A stretch of 64,000 nucleotides of DNA from Begonia masoniana (GCA_022432975.1 CM039505.1:21459338-21523337); one strand, 5' to 3'; positions 33,942 through 47,188 are shown, counted from the first letter of the stretch. Notes: a model not told the origin generated them from the sequence alone. Program-made: numbers and translations.

Positions 33942-35188
33942 TCCTCTCCGGGTGATTGAGGATTTGACCTCAAATCTAGGGATTCATCCTGCTCGAGATC
34001 ATCTTTTTCGCCAGCATACAGGGAAAGATCTTGCACATTAAAAGTCGCAGACACTTCATATTCGCCTGGTAATTCTAACTTATATTCTTTGTTGTTAATA
34101 CGCTCTAAAATCTTAAAGGGACAATCGGCCTTTGGAAGGAGTTTGGATCGACATTGATGGGGAAAACACTTTTTTCGTCCTCTGTTTGCCTGCTTCGTAT
34201 ACTTCTCATTTGCCTTTTTTGGTTCTGCAGACCTTTTCTTGCAACTCTTTGATTTGCTTTGCTTTATCAGCTCCAACGGGGTTTGTGAGGTCCTTCATAG
34301 GTAGGGGTGTGGGGTCCAAGGGAGTACGAGGATTGAATCCATAGGCAACTTCGAATGGAGTCTTTTGAGTGGTGAAGTGGACTCCTATTATAAGCAAACT
34401 CTAATTGTGGGAGCTTGAGATCCCAATCTGACAATTTCTCTCCCACACAAGTCCTTAAGAGGGACCCGAGGGTACGATTGACTACTTCACTTTGGCCATC
34501 TGTTTGAGAATGGAAGGAAGTACTGAATAGAAGTTTGGTTCCCACCTTCTTCCATAAGGTTCTCCAAAATGTACTTAAGAATTTTGTGTGTCGGATCGAT
34601 ACTATAGATTGCGGTATCCCATGCAATCTAACTATCTCTTTAAAAAAAAGGTCGGAATTGAAGATGGAATCGTCGGTTTTATGGCAAGCGATAAAATGAG
34701 TCATCTTAGAAAAACGATCTACGACTACCATGATAGAATTCTTAGCCCTAGCCATGCGAGGGAGTCCTAAAACGAAATCCATGCTAATTTCTACCCAAGG
34801 ATGTTGGTACTGATAGAGGTAGATATAACCCATGAGGTAAGACCTTACTTTTAGCTTTCTTACACACCATACATCGCTCCAGTAACCGATGGATATCACA
34901 TGCGAGATTAGGCCAAAAAAATGTTCCTTAAGTATGTGGAGGGTTTTCTTTACTCCGAAATGTCTGGACAAGCCTCCACTGTGAGCTTCTTTGATTAGGC
35001 AATTCCTCAAACTACCATGGGGAATACACAACTTGCTGCCTTTTAGTAAGCATCCATCTCTAATATGGTGGTCTCCTTCAGCCTTGTCCTTACATTTAAG
35101 ATAGTAAGGGCCAAAATCTAGATCCAACTCATAGCTTGCTTTGATCCATTCAAAACCAAAGAATCTTGTTCCAAGTTCAGTCAAAAGA
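33942..35188 (-). pseudogene. Element H integrase
   Basis: The - strand frames show the central integrase domain: first catalytic Asp in ISMDFVLGLP (about 34770), then VVVDRFSKMTHF, then the Glu region QTDGQSEVVNRTLG (about 34490). The segment around the second catalytic Asp reads VSIRHTKF where the family has a SDRD motif, so both Asp are lost. The N-terminal zinc-binding region is degenerate (GLSRHFG is present but the CxxC pair is not). The frame changes near 34270. The C-terminal region (YKLELPGEYEVSATFNV, then DLRSNP) is typical of plant chromovirus-like pol ends and runs into the purine tract. Confidence 0.88.
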
Positions 35189-36320
35189 TGACATGCCCAG
35201 GGGCTAAATCACATGAAAATCCAATAAAGGCCCAAACTTTATTTATTCTCTCCACTCATTGCGTGTTCTCTTTTGCAGGTATGAATATATGGGAGGAATG
35301 CACATGGAAAGCTTGCTTGATGACATGGATCACCCCCTTCACCTTCTGACATGGAATACCTCCATGGAGAGCTCGGATTACCATGAAGAAATCATTAGAG
35401 CACCAGTTGGAGTATCAGAAGCCTGAAATTTGTCTTCTGGGAGAAACTTCATGTAATTTTAGCATTTTTTATTTTATTTGGCAAACTCTATGCCGTTAGT
35501 TAGGCTTTTATCACCATTTAGACATAGTCACGTATGGTGGCTTGATTGGGGTGACCACCACTTGGCCCATCATTCCTTAGCCCATTGGTAGTTGGTATTT
35601 GAAGCATTTGGAACACTTGGACTTGGCCCATTGGGAGTTAGCATTTGGAGCACATGGAGGGAGACACTTGGCATCATCTCGGCCCTCCCCTCCTTTGGTC
35701 ATCCATGGCTCTCATTACATCTTACTTATGGAAACTGTAACGCCCCGAGTTTTCTAAACTCAGTTCGTTACACATAACACAGAACATGACTAAGAAAATT
35801 TGACTAATTTCTAAAAAAATCTTCGCTCAAAAATCAAAATTTTGACATTTGCTAAAGCCTCAAAATTTTAAAACTAGTAGCGGAAATTTTTTTTTTTGAA
35901 CGAAAATAGAGTTAAACAAACTATAAAATAATTTTAAAAGAATCGGTTAAAATATTGAGAAATAATTCGGCTAGAAGAGATGAAAGCTTAAGTATGAAAT
36001 GCTTGAAGATCATAAAAGTCAACCACATCATCCGCTGATCAGAGTCAACGAAAATGGGCAGAAACAAAACGGAGGACTTCCACTGATGACGTCAGCCGGA
36101 AGAATCACTCTTCCAACTTCAGCCGATGACGTCAGCCGGAAGAATCACTCTTCCAACTTCAGCCGATCGCAAAACGACAACTATACTTACTCACATCTTC
36201 CGGTAGATAAAATACTCGACATCATCTGGTTTCAAAACGACAAAAGACTTTTACCTTCATCATCCGATGGATAAAATACTCGACATCATCCAGTTACAAA
36301 ACGACAAATTTTCTACTTAT

Positions 36321-36430
36321 ATCTTCTGATGGCTTTACTGAATACATCATCCGATGGCTTTACTGAAGACATCATCCGATGGCTTTACTGAAGACATCAT
36401 CCAATGACTTTACTGAAGACATCTTCCGAT
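36321..36430. repeat. 25-bp tandem repeat, about 4.4 copies, in D
   Basis: Units of the form GAAGACATCATCCGATGGCT plus TTACT, with a few substitutions. The ATCATCCGATGG word recalls the CCGATGACGTCATC words in family A. Confidence 0.85.
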
Positions 36431-36959
36431 AGTCAACAGAACAACAACTTTATATAGCAGCTCATCGAGCATTTTCTCTCTACACAGGGAAAGCTCTGAC
36501 TACCAAAAGAATTTGAGCATTTGCAAAAGAACATTCAAAACTACTTAAATCCGTATATTACTCCAGAATTTGGTAGAAACTACTTTTAAAGCCAACAGAG
36601 TATTAATATCAGAAAGGTCTCAAATGTATTTCAAAACATTAAAACTACCATTTTCATAAGAACTCTCGACATACTCAAATTGAATCATGGTTCACTAAAC
36701 TTTTCCATCCACTGACACCAGTTAATCCACCTCATCAGTTTACCAGGCCGAAACATGAATGTACTCCTCCAACCTCATCTATTCATCTGTGCACTCAGGA
36801 AAATCACCTGCAGTATCCTCAACACCTACATCACAAAACTCATCTATTAGCCTAATGCTAAGTAAGTAAAGCAGTAATGAAATGAAATGCTGAAACATAA
36901 ATTCCTAAACATGAAATTTCTACTTTCTCATCTCATTTGCTTTCACATTCATTCATAAA

Positions 36960-37145
36960 CTAATCTAATCCCTCGGTTCCCTTGGGAGTGGGATCAATCC
37001 TCCCAATGTTATACATCCTCTACTCGATTAAGGGGCTGATGAATTCCCTTAATAGCTGATCTGATCCCTCAGTTCCCTTGGGAGTGGGATCAATCCTCCC
37101 AATGTTATAAATCCCTTCATAAGTTAAGGGGTTGATTAGTTCCCT
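36960..37145. repeat. ~100-bp direct duplication in D
   Basis: Two adjacent copies beginning CTCGGTTCCCTTGGGAGTGG / CTCAGTTCCCTTGGGAGTGG, each ending in a CCCTTAATAG segment. Confidence 0.85.
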
Positions 37146-37702
37146 TAATAGTTTGTCTGTCATATTCAGCTCACGCCTTATCATTCCTTACATGGAAATT
37201 CATTTTCATAATTTTTTAAAAGAAAACATAATGCATGACATACAAACTCATTCACACGATACATAATCTTACTGTTTTGTGATGTAGGCCCGAAGACACT
37301 GGCTCTCCTGGAAATGCTCGGTGTTGCAAACTACTTTGGGAGCTTACTCAACCTAAAACCATGGGCAGATTATCGATTAGATTTTATTAAACCTCATTCT
37401 ACACTATCCAGAAGCCTAAGGAAACTAGTTTAGGAGCTTAGTTCGTTATACATCTCCGATTACTACAAAACCCGAACTAGTTCGCTCACAGCATTCATGA
37501 AACTCACATTCATCCACTCCCCAAATCATCGATAGTTACCAATGCAGCAAGGAATTGAAATAGAACTCACCTAGTTTGGAGAAAATCGGATGGAAGAATC
37601 GCCTAGAGAGCTCTGCTGTTTGAGCTGAATACCGAGAGAGGAGAGTAGGGAAAGAGTGGCGGCTACAGTGCATTTAGTCACAAAGCCTCTTTCCTTAAAT
37701 AG

Positions 37703-40700
37703 TGTAACGACCCTAATACTATACTCAATTACCCGTACTTTTTTTTTTTTTTTTTTTACCCTTATCATAAACTTTGAACCTAAACTGAAGCGGAATTCAA
37801 ATTGGAATTAAAATCGTGTAAACCTATTTCTTTAAACCCTTTTAGTTAAACTTAAAACTAATTTAAATTAAACTTAAAACATTAATAAATATTAAAGAAA
37901 CATCGCTGAGGCCATGCGCCTCAGCAGAGATCGATCGCTGAGGCCATGCGCCTCAGCAGAGATCGATCGCTGAGGCCATGCGCCTCAGCAGAGATCGATC
38001 GCTGAGGCCATGCGCCTCAGCAGAGATCGATCGCTGAGGCCATGCGCCTCAGCAGAGATCGATCGCTGAGGCCATGCGCCTCAGCAGAGATCGATCGCTG
38101 AGGCCATGCGCCTCAGCAGAGATCGATCGCTGAGGCCATGCGCCTCAGCAGAGATCGATCGCTGAGGCCATGCGCCTCAGCAGAGATCGATCGCTGAGGC
38201 CATGCGCCTCAGCAGAGATCGATCGCTGAGGCCATGCGCCTCAGCAGAGATCGATCGCTGAGGCCATGCGCCTCAGCAGAGATCGATCGCTGAGGCCATG
38301 CGCCTCAGCAGAGATCGATCGCTGAGGCCATGCGCCTCAGCAGAGATCGATCGCTGAGGCCATGCGCCTCAGCAGAGATCGATCGCTGAGGCCATGCGCC
38401 TCAGCAGAGATCGATCGCTGAGGCCATGCGCCTCAGCAGAGATCGATCGCTGAGGCCATGCGCCTCAGCAGAGATCGATCGCTGAGGCCATGCGCCTCAG
38501 CAGAGATCGATCGCTGAGGCCATGCGCCTCAGCAGAGATCGATCGCTGAGGCCATGCGCCTCAGCAGAGATCGATCGCTGAGGCCATGCGCCTCAGCAGA
38601 GATCGATCGCTGAGGCCATGCGCCTCAGCAGAGATCGATCGCTGAGGCCATGCGCCTCAGCAGAGATCGATCGCTGAGGCCATGCGCCTCAGCAGAGATC
38701 GATCGCTGAGGCCATGCGCCTCAGCAGAGATCGATCGCTGAGGCCATGCGCCTCAGCAGAGATCGATCGCTGAGGCCATGCGCCTCAGCAGAGATCGATC
38801 GCTGAGGCCATGCGCCTCAGCAGAGATCGATCGCTGAGGCCATGCGCCTCAGCAGAGATCGATCGCTGAGGCCATGCGCCTCAGCAGAGATCGATCGCTG
38901 AGGCCATGCGCCTCAGCAGAGATCGATCGCTGAGGCCATGCGCCTCAGCAGAGATCGATCGCTGAGGCCATGCGCCTCAGCAGAGATCGATCGCTGAGGC
39001 CATGCGCCTCAGCAGAGATCGATCGCTGAGGCCATGCGCCTCAGCAGAGATCGATCGCTGAGGCCATGCGCCTCAGCAGAGATCGATCGCTGAGGCCATG
39101 CGCCTCAGCAGAGATCGATCGCTGAGGCCATGCGCCTCAGCAGAGATCGATCGCTGAGGCCATGCGCCTCAGCAGAGATCGATCGCTGAGGCCATGCGCC
39201 TCAGCAGAGATCGATCGCTGAGGCCATGCGCCTCAGCAGAGATCGATCGCTGAGGCCATGCGCCTCAGCAGAGATCGATCGCTGAGGCCATGCGCCTCAG
39301 CAGAGATCGATCGCTGAGGCCATGCGCCTCAGCAGAGATCGATCGCTGAGGCCATGCGCCTCAGCAGAGATCGATCGCTGAGGCCATGCGCCTCAGCAGA
39401 GATAGCCATGCCCTCAGCAGAGATCGATCGCTACATCTCTCCCCATCTCTGTTTTTCTTTTTCTTTTTCTATACAAGTGCTCTCTGGAATCCGAATTCCA
39501 GAGAGCAACCATCACTTCCCTCACCATTTCTCCTCCATTCACAAGTCTACTTCTACACATTTTTCCATTAAACTTTAACGTAACATCATTCATTTCTTAT
39601 TTCCTCATCCACCAAGTATAGACAACATAAAACCTGCACTAGAACGTGATTAAAACGTAATAAACTTTCATAAAAATAAATAGCGTGGATCCATTTAAAA
39701 ACCAGACGTTTCCTCCTATTTAAAATTTACCAAACAGTTTATAAAACAGGTTTCAAAACGTCAAAACATTAATCTATTAACTAACCAAATCCAAGCATCC
39801 TAATATAATTCAGCTATACAATTCATATCACGTTCCCCAAATCATATACCTACATCCCCCACGGGTCAAATTGCCCACCGACTGCCCAGCACACTCCCAC
39901 TGGCCATCTTTCTTCAACCGTTCATGCCTCGGGTGGAGGGATCTCATCCTCACCTGTGTAGAGGTCACCTACACCATAAATATAAGTCGTGAGCTTAAGG
40001 CTCAGTAAGTCTACGTGAATGCTTATGCATGAACATGTTTATGCAGTTTTTTTTTATAACACCGTCACTCATGCATTTCATTCATTCTTTCATTCTTTCA
40101 TTCATTCATTCTCACCATGACATTCTTTTGGTTACCGAAGTCTATTCACTCGGCAGATGGTTAGGGCCCGTCAAGCGGTTAGACAGCCCACACCATCTGA
40201 AGGGAGGAAAACCCGCTCACCACGGAACGCCGGGTCTGAACCTCACCCCGATAACCACATACAGAGGGTTGTTTACATGATACTTTACTTGCCTTTACGT
40301 GCATTTCTTTTTCATGAAAACTATGCGTAAATTCATTTTCATGACGTTTTTTAAAACTATGATGCATGAACAGATATAAACATAACATATCAATCATCAT
40401 ACGTACCATCAAGACACTCAGGCATAACCTACAAAAGAACTAGTCCTAACTACCCAACCAAAGCATTTAAACAAACAATTCTCCAATTTCCTCGAACAAC
40501 AAAAGATCCTATGGTGTAGGCCAATCGGCCAAACAAGTCGCGGAGACTTACCTGACGTCCGTTGAAATTCTAGCTCCGTCCACGAGCGTCGTTCACCTAC
40601 GGCGATTCACAACGATTATTGTTACAATGAGTTTAAACTTCTAAACGTCCAAATTTATCAATACCTTAACTAAAGAATTCTCTAAAGCTTCTCACTTAAT

Positions 40701-41498
40701 TAATCGAGGCATATCGACGAACAATTCACGCTTGATACCTCGAAACAACAATTAACGAGTTTTCTCCAAAAACCCGAAAATTCTCAAACTTTAACACTTT
40801 TCACAAATAAATCAAACTCCCTCCAATAACGCTGCATACGTTCAATATATTCATAAACTTAGCTAACTTATCGATTTTAAACCCTAACTCTCGTTTTCGA
40901 CATAAATCCTAACGAAACCCTAACATCCTAACTTCGTTAAAACTGAAAGCTAATGCTCCGAAATCATAGATTCGTACCTAGGGCGTTGATCGGAGGAGAA
41001 ACGGGCGTCGGCCATTAGGGATCGCCGTTGGAGAACAGAGAGAAGGCTCTCTTGTTTTCGCGAGAAGAGAAGGAAACGAGGGAGAAGAGTGTTTTAGGTT
41101 ATTTTATAAAATTACTTTGGCAAATTACCATTTTGCCCTTACTTTGATTTTATATTCGTTTCGTCATTCATTTCGTTAATCGGCTCACTATTCAGTTTCA
41201 CCAAATCTCCTTATTTCACCAATAAGTCCAACTTATTATTTGGGTCCCAATAAAACTGTCCGTTCGCAATTCGGACCCCGTTTACTATTTTTACTAAAAC
41301 GTCTTTTACGTTACGATTGAGGTAATTACTCGGAATATAGCATTATTACTCCGAAAATTCTCATAATTTTCTTAAAATTACTATTAATAATTAGGATCCC
41401 AACGAAACCCTCTGTTCGCAAAACGGGCTCGATTTGACATATTTACAAGAATACCATTTATATTAAAATATTAATATCCCGAAAAGCCGGGTATTACA
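37703..41498 (-). mobile_element. Solo LTR, family C copy 1 (C1)
   Basis: Lies inside D with a perfect target duplication aatag (37698-37702, 41499-41503). On the - strand it starts TGTAATACCCGGC and ends AGGGTCGTTACA. It is 3,796 bp long, against 2,586 bp for its relative C2, because of the 32-bp array at 37905-39432. It carries the GGCC-loop-GGCC hairpin at 40519-40530. No coding domain is present. As the innermost large insertion it is the youngest of the stack D/G1/H by order of events. Confidence 0.92.
37905..39432. repeat. 32-bp perfect-hairpin satellite array, about 47 copies
   Basis: Units start at 37905, 37937 and every 32 bases through 39377; a degenerate last unit ends near 39432. 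Each unit contains 8-bp arms GCTGAGGC and GCCTCAGC around a 5-base loop, followed by AGA and the palindrome GATCGATC. Almost every base is part of an inverted repeat. No differences between units were noticed before the last one, so the expansion is very recent or maintained by conversion. C2 has only a short diverged patch of GCAGCGATC-type hairpins at the matching place (47690-47790). Confidence 0.95.
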
Positions 41499-42231
41499 AA
41501 TAGGTTATCCATTATAAGTTCTCAATTTACCACTATGCCCTTACTTAGACACTCATTAACCTAATTAATACTTTCCTCAATTTTCTCCACAACATGCTTA
41601 CTATTAAATAACAGAATAGAAATTGGTTTAATAGAACCGGGTGCTACAGAAACCCTAATCTAGCATATGTCTCTATATATAGCTTGCTCTTTGTAATGGC
41701 TAAAAACCTTTGCCAAATTTATCATTGAATATGGTTTGTTTTCTTAAACCAAGTGTTCATATTGCCTTGGTTTTGCAAGCCAAAACCATGAGGAGAAATT
41801 GCCTTCATTGTTAACAAAGCTTGAAGGTAGCTTTGTTAATTCTTATCTTCTTTTTCATCCTTCTCTCTTTGAGAGTTTAAAGAGGAGTTGAAGAAGTAGA
41901 TACCTTCCCTAAGGTGGTTGAAGTTTTCTTTGGAAAACTTCTTTGCTTCCAAGCCTAATATTGAGATAGCTTGGGAGGCTTCCAAGGGGGTAAGCTTCAC
42001 ACCCACGATTTTCACTCCATTTCATTTATCTTTTTCACTACTTTTTTGCCACGATTTTCACCTACACACTCTCACCTTCATTTCACCTTCATTTCATCTT
42101 TTAAGAATCTTCCATTTCATCTACTTCATCTCCTTCATTTTGAGCATTTTTGGTCACTCACATTCATACCCGAGCACACATTGTATTTGTGGGTTTTTGA
42201 GCTAGCTCTTTTGAGGGTTTGGCTCATCAAG

Positions 42232-42243
42232 TGGTATCAGAGC
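42232..42243 (+). promoter_or_regulatory. Primer-binding site of G1
   Basis: TGGTATCAGAGC, matching the initiator Met tRNA 3' end, two bases after the end of the 5' LTR. Confidence 0.85.
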
Positions 42244-42483
42244 TTAAGGAAGCTTCCCCTGAGCGCCTTCATAAAAAAAAATCGTGCACTTCTCTGGAAA
42301 AACAAAGCTGCAACTTCTTTTCAAAAACCGAATGGAAAAAATTTTGTCACACATCACTCAAAACCCATTCAAATCGCTTTGGGTCGTTACTAAGCTAGTT
42401 GTTTTCGTTTTGCTGCTAACTCATTTTCGTTCAAATACTTAGTTGATAATTATGTTTTTTGTTTAACATTATGGTTGTTAAAG

Positions 42484-45037
42484 AGTAATGCTCCCGAATC
42501 CGCCCCGGCTCGGTGCACTACTTTGCTAACCCAAACCGTCTTTAAAACGACGTTTAAAATAATTTTCGATAAAATTTTGACTCGTTTTTTGGGTTTTTTG
42601 AATCCTTGAAAAATGTTGAAAAACGTGCGTAAAATACGTTTAAAATACGTTTAAAATACGTCGGAAAAGGTCGGGTCAAAACATAGTAGAAATAGGAAAT
42701 TTAAATTTTTTTTAAAAAAATCATGGTGCTGGGTGCGCGCTGGGCGCGCGCTTGCACGCCCAGCGCCCGATCGATCGGGCCTCCTTGGGTTTTTTCGGCC
42801 AAAAATGTCATTTTTTCATCTTTTTTTTAACTTTCCTTACTTTTCTTCATTTTTCATCGAGCCAAACACCTCTAAAAATTCTAAAATTTTTACCACACGA
42901 TTCGGACACCCTTAACTCCGTGTCCCGTAAAAATCTTGAAAAGCTGACTTAAAACGATAATAAAGAAAAATAGAGAAACTAAACCCGACGTCATTTGTTT
43001 TAAAACCAAAACAAGTGACATAACGCCTAAAATTTCCAAAAAAACCAAAATATGCAATTTAAACTATTGTCAAGACTATTCAAACCATTTCTAAAACAAT
43101 CTACGAACCATATTCACAACATCCCAAAATAGCTAGGAAAATATTTACAAGACAAAATACCAAAACTCCCCCATAACCCTCGGAAGACGATGGCCGAGAC
43201 GCCCCGACAATAGCCTGCACTGGCGTGCCCCGTACCCCTCCGACTGTAGCCTAAACCTGTGCTCCCTCATCGACCTCACCTGGGTAAATCTCGTCACCTA
43301 CACAACAGAACACAAAAGGGTAAGCCTAATGCTTAGTAAGTAGGGAGTAAGCACGTTAAACCAATGCACGCTCAACTCAACCCTAACATGCAGTTTCTAC
43401 ACACTCTGTTGTTTTCATTTCATTCTTGTTGCATTTATCTTTCACTTGCATGTGAATCAAGTAGGCACACGCCCCAACACAATTCAGGACGGCCACACCT
43501 TGACCCACGGAGCAAGATCGGAGGCACACATCCTAAACAATCCGGGACGGCCTATACCGAATCTCCTCCTTCGTCGATCGTAGAATCCCCAGTGTGCCTT
43601 CCGGCACGAGCAGGTCAAGGTACTCAGAATCCCCAGTGTGCTTTCCAGCACGAACAGGTCGAGGCATTCAGAATCTCCAGTGTGCTTTTCAGCACGAGCA
43701 GGTCGAGGCATTCATACTCACGACACATTACGTAATTTAGTATAGCATCTCTCGTAGGATCCCTCTCGGGGTGCTACACCGAGCCACTTGCCCGACGAGG
43801 CTATTCTACTGAGGCCGAGTTGCATATAAATTTTCTTATCTTACATTCCATTTTCAAAATTTGCAAACCATGCTCAAAACACGTATTTCGTAGTTTGAAA
43901 ACCATGATGCATGTCACACGAAACAAAACAAGACAACCAAGCAAACAATTCCCTACCGTTCCATGGTGTAGGCCCGAAGGCAAAACACAAGCTATCCACT
44001 ACTTACCTGATTGCTCAAGAAAAGTTCTGTCACTTCGTGCCGCTAAATTACTCGTGCAATTACCTAACAAATAAGAAAAATTAACTTAGTAACACACTAG
44101 GGGATTCTAAAGAAACTAACTAAACCAAACTACCAACAAATCAATCTCACTCACAACAAAACTCTAAAACCCTGATTTTCCTCACATTTTCTACCGTCCA
44201 ACTTTGAACGGCCATAACTTATTTGTTTTCCAACGGATTTTGACGTGCCACCTCAATCTGTAAACCTCTACACGTCTACTATCCATTGAAACACTTAAAT
44301 TAACCAACCAAACACATTGGCAAAGTCGAAAATGCAAAAACAGAACCGGCCCCCTTTGCTCTAAAAACCGGTTTTTCACAACTTCCACCAAATCACCATT
44401 CTAACTCCATAAACCACCTAAAATAATTCCTCTAACATTTAAAACACTAAATCTAGAGAGAAAACTAACCAAAGGAACCAATTTTTTGGACCCCATGGTT
44501 AGGGTTTTCCAAACCCTAACCAAAACCAACAAAACTAACCTAAAACACCACAAACTAACCCTAAAAGATATAAATAACAAAACCCAATCAATTTATTCAC
44601 CAACCTTGCTAGTTCCTTCACCAAGGGAGAGCTTAGAACATCAACAATGGAGGCCAAGGGTTTTTGTGGATGAAGATGAAGAAATGAACCAAAATTGTCT
44701 TTTTAACCAAACAAATTGTTTACCTTTTTGTTTTTACCCTACAATTTTCTTCTTTTATAATTTAACCCACCTTCTTTTCTTCTTTAATAACCACCAACGT
44801 GAAGCTTCCATGTCCCCTTTCCCACTATATACACTTTTCATTCCTATTGGTTCATAATTCTTTGACTTTTCAATTTTCCTTAATCATTTTGACTTTTCAA
44901 CCAATCCACCACTCTTCCTTCTCTTCCATTCTCACTTTCTATTCTATAACTTAGGACAACTCTAAAGTAACTTGAACCATGCATGATGTAACCTAAACTA
45001 GGGCTACGCACGTTATCAGAATTTTTTGGGTTTTACA
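42484..45037 (-). mobile_element. Solo LTR, family E
   Basis: Inserted in the 5' untranslated part of G1 with a perfect target duplication taaag (42479-42483, 45038-45042). On the - strand it starts TGTAAAACCC (45037) and ends GAGCATTACT (42484), so the terminal CA has become CT. Both ends are homologous to those of family B (AGCAAAGTAGTGCACCGAG and the GCGTAGCC region). It contains a 44-bp repeat (43587-43714) and the GCC-UUCG-GGC hairpin (complement of 43972-43981). No gene is present. Confidence 0.85.
43587..43714. repeat. 44-bp tandem repeat, 3 copies, in E
   Basis: Three units start CCCCAGTGTGC or CTCCAGTGTGC at 43587, 43631 and 43675, each containing GCACGA(G/A)CAGGTC. Confidence 0.88.
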
Positions 45038-45042
45038 TAAAG

Positions 45043-46108
45043 GGTTTTCCATCGGGGTTAGGCATTGCTGGTTTGCGTTCGGGTATTGGCTACTTACTGC
45101 CCTGCAGAATATTGGGCAAGCTGCTACGTTGCTAGAAGGCTACATGGATCCTGTTCTGCAGATTCTACTCTTTTTAAATTTCAAAGCTGGTACTGTATGG
45201 AAGTAGTGCTTCGTGGGTACTGGTTATGTTAGCGTCGTTGTTAGCCGCTCTGCAGAATACTTGGGTGACTATATTATCCTGATTATTGTCGGCTTAAGGG
45301 TATGCAGAGTCAGTTCATGGGTAACAAATTTTACAGCACATAATATTTGAATCTGTAATTGTTTTCAACTACAGCACGTTTTCATTGTTATTGATTGGCT
45401 GTTAATTTGAATACTCATAACTGAAGCTTTAGTAGTGAATTGTTTCAAAAGTCTAACATAGAACCTCAGCATGCATGCAAAGTGTATTGAAATTTAATGA
45501 ATGCTGTTTTGAAAATTAAAAGCCAACGGATGCTCTTCAACCAGTACTAATTTAAACTACTATTATCATTATATTATTTGCTGGAAATTCTGTGGCTACG
45601 TGGTTACCAATCCGCAGAAATGCCTTGCTGGATTTGTTTGGTGGTAGTGCTCCGTGGGTAAAAGTTTACAACACAATCTTTATGCACCAGAACTTACCTT
45701 TTTGTTAACTACGGTGTATTTCCATTGTTGTTAAACTAGCTGCTGTTATTTTAAAAATACTCTTTATCACTAGAAGAACATGTAACCAAACAAATCCGTA
45801 CGTAGAAACTTATTATGTTAAAGATCTAATCAACAACATTTGGAATTGTGCTTATTAATTGTTGTGTTTTTTGCTTTGTTTTAATTCTAGTCTTTTTATT
45901 GCCTTTTAGTTTAATTAAGTGTTCCTAATATCTTATGTAGATAATCATTTCCCTTAATCCCCTTTAAAGTCATCAAATTTAATTAAAAAAAAAAAAATCA
46001 AAATTACAATTTTCCTCCATTTTTCCTAAGACTTAAAGCTTACACCTTTTATACCATAAACTTTAAGTGCTTAAACACTTAACTTAATTATCCCTTTCTA
46101 ACACATAA
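45043..46108 (+). other. G1 leader sequence, no gene seen
   Basis: About 1 kb between the E insertion and the first coding remnant of G1. It contains repeated words such as CTGCAGAATA and GTGCTTCGTGGGTA/GTGCTCCGTGGGTA, suggesting old internal duplication. No reading frame of known type. Confidence 0.45.
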
Positions 46109-46600
46109 ATGGTTAAGATAAGGAGCGGAACTATTCGAGAAATCATTCAAAACATGGACAACACTTGTGGTAAGGAAGTTCCATCTACCGAGTCCTCCAC
46201 CCATCACGAGGGTGAATCAAGCATGCAAGGTCAAATCGAAGGCTTGATTAAAGTGGTGACTTCCCTAACCCAACGAGTTGAAGACATGGACTAAAGATTC
46301 AATCAATCCCATGAAAAAAGGACACACAATCCTCATAGGGACACCTCCCTAGAAACCCCAATCCAACGAAGGATGCAACGCTCCCATGGAAGAAATCATC
46401 AACAAGATCCTCGAGATCACCAAGAGATCAACAACCCTACTACTCAAAAGGCATGAGAATTCCAATGCTACAGATGTTTGGGAAAAGGCCATTATGCCAA
46501 AGAGTGCCCTAATAGAAGAGTAATGGTGACAAAGAAATCCACTGGCGAGTGGGAAAGCGAGGACGACGATGGTCAGTAGGACATAGAAATAGATTAGGAG
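46109..46600 (+). pseudogene. G1 gag remnant with zinc knuckle
   Basis: The frame from 46109 (MVKIRSGTIREII) ends at a stop near 46292 after a coiled-coil-like VTSLTQRVEDMD. A second segment carries a CCHC knuckle, C-x2-C-x4-H-x4-C (CYRCLGKGHYAKEC, about 46470-46511). The structural capsid region normally between them is absent. Gag would coat the genomic RNA; this copy could not. Confidence 0.8.
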
Positions 46601-46753
46601 ATCAAAGAGGAGAGTGGCACTGATGGCGATGGTTGTCCACCTCAAGACGGAACTCTACTCTTAGTAATTTGACGAGCACTTCTAACCAAGGATACAATAG
46701 AGGACTACCAAAGGGAAAATATTTTTCATAGTTGTTGTGCAGTTAAGGACAAA

Positions 46754-47188
46754 GTGTGTTCTTTTATAATTGATGGTGGAAGTTGCGTGAATATTGCTTC
46801 GCAAGAAATGGTCAACAAGCTAGGCTTGAAAACGGCCGAACACCCTCAACCATACAAGCTGAAATGGTTGAATGATAGAAATGACATAAAGGTGAGCGAA
46901 CAAATAATCATTGATTTCACCATTGGTGAGTATAAGGACTCGGTCCTTTGCGATGTAGTGCCATTGAAGGCGAGCCATCTTTTATTAGGACGGCCATGGC
47001 AATTCAACCGTAAGGTGACCCATGATGGGTTCTTCAACAAATACACTTTGGAGTTTGGAGGTAGAACAATTAAATTACTACCTATGACTCCTAAGCAACT
47101 AGCATTAGACGAAGCAATCCACAAAGGAGCAAAAAATAAGGAAACCTTTATGATGTTTAACAATGAGTTAAGAGCCTATTCCACATAA
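46754..47188 (+). pseudogene. G1 aspartic protease
   Basis: 144 residues with the active-site motif IDGGSCVNIAS (Asp-Gly-Gly-Ser variant, common in plant gypsy elements), then YKLKWLNDR and HLLLGRPWQFNR. The frame is open but lacks its fusion to upstream gag or downstream reverse transcriptase. A homologous - strand segment in H (55686-56012) confirms the domain. The surrounding element is truncated, so activity is unlikely. Confidence 0.85.

Larger units (their letters stand above)
35736..41648 (-). mobile_element. Solo LTR, family D, containing C1
   Basis: On the - strand it starts TGTAGCACCCGG (41648) and ends CTCGGGGCGTTACA (35736). The perfect target duplication gaaac is at 35731-35735 and 41649-41653. 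Net of C1 it is about 2.1 kb and has no coding domain. It carries two TGACGTCAGCCGGAAGAATC copies (about 36088-36165), four 25-bp units (36321-36430), a ~100-bp direct duplication (36960-37145) and the GUC-UUCG-GGC hairpin (37288-37297). The unoccupied target site survives in the 3' LTR of G1 at 51013-51017. Confidence 0.9.
35189..42229 (+). repeat. 5' LTR of G1, interrupted by D
   Basis: The two parts, 35189-35735 and 41649-42229, align in order with the 3' LTR 50416-51582. Starts (TGACATGCCCAGG against TGGCATGCCTAGG) and ends (GGCTCATCA against GGCTGATCA) correspond. Net length about 1.12 kb. Confidence 0.88.

Noticed and set aside
37905..39432. CRISPR-like regular array
   Set aside because: The units are contiguous 32-bp tandem repeats with no unique spacers, in a plant LTR with a defined target duplication.
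46349..47163. Antisense open frames over the G1 gag and protease
   Set aside because: They mirror the recognisable + strand gypsy domains.
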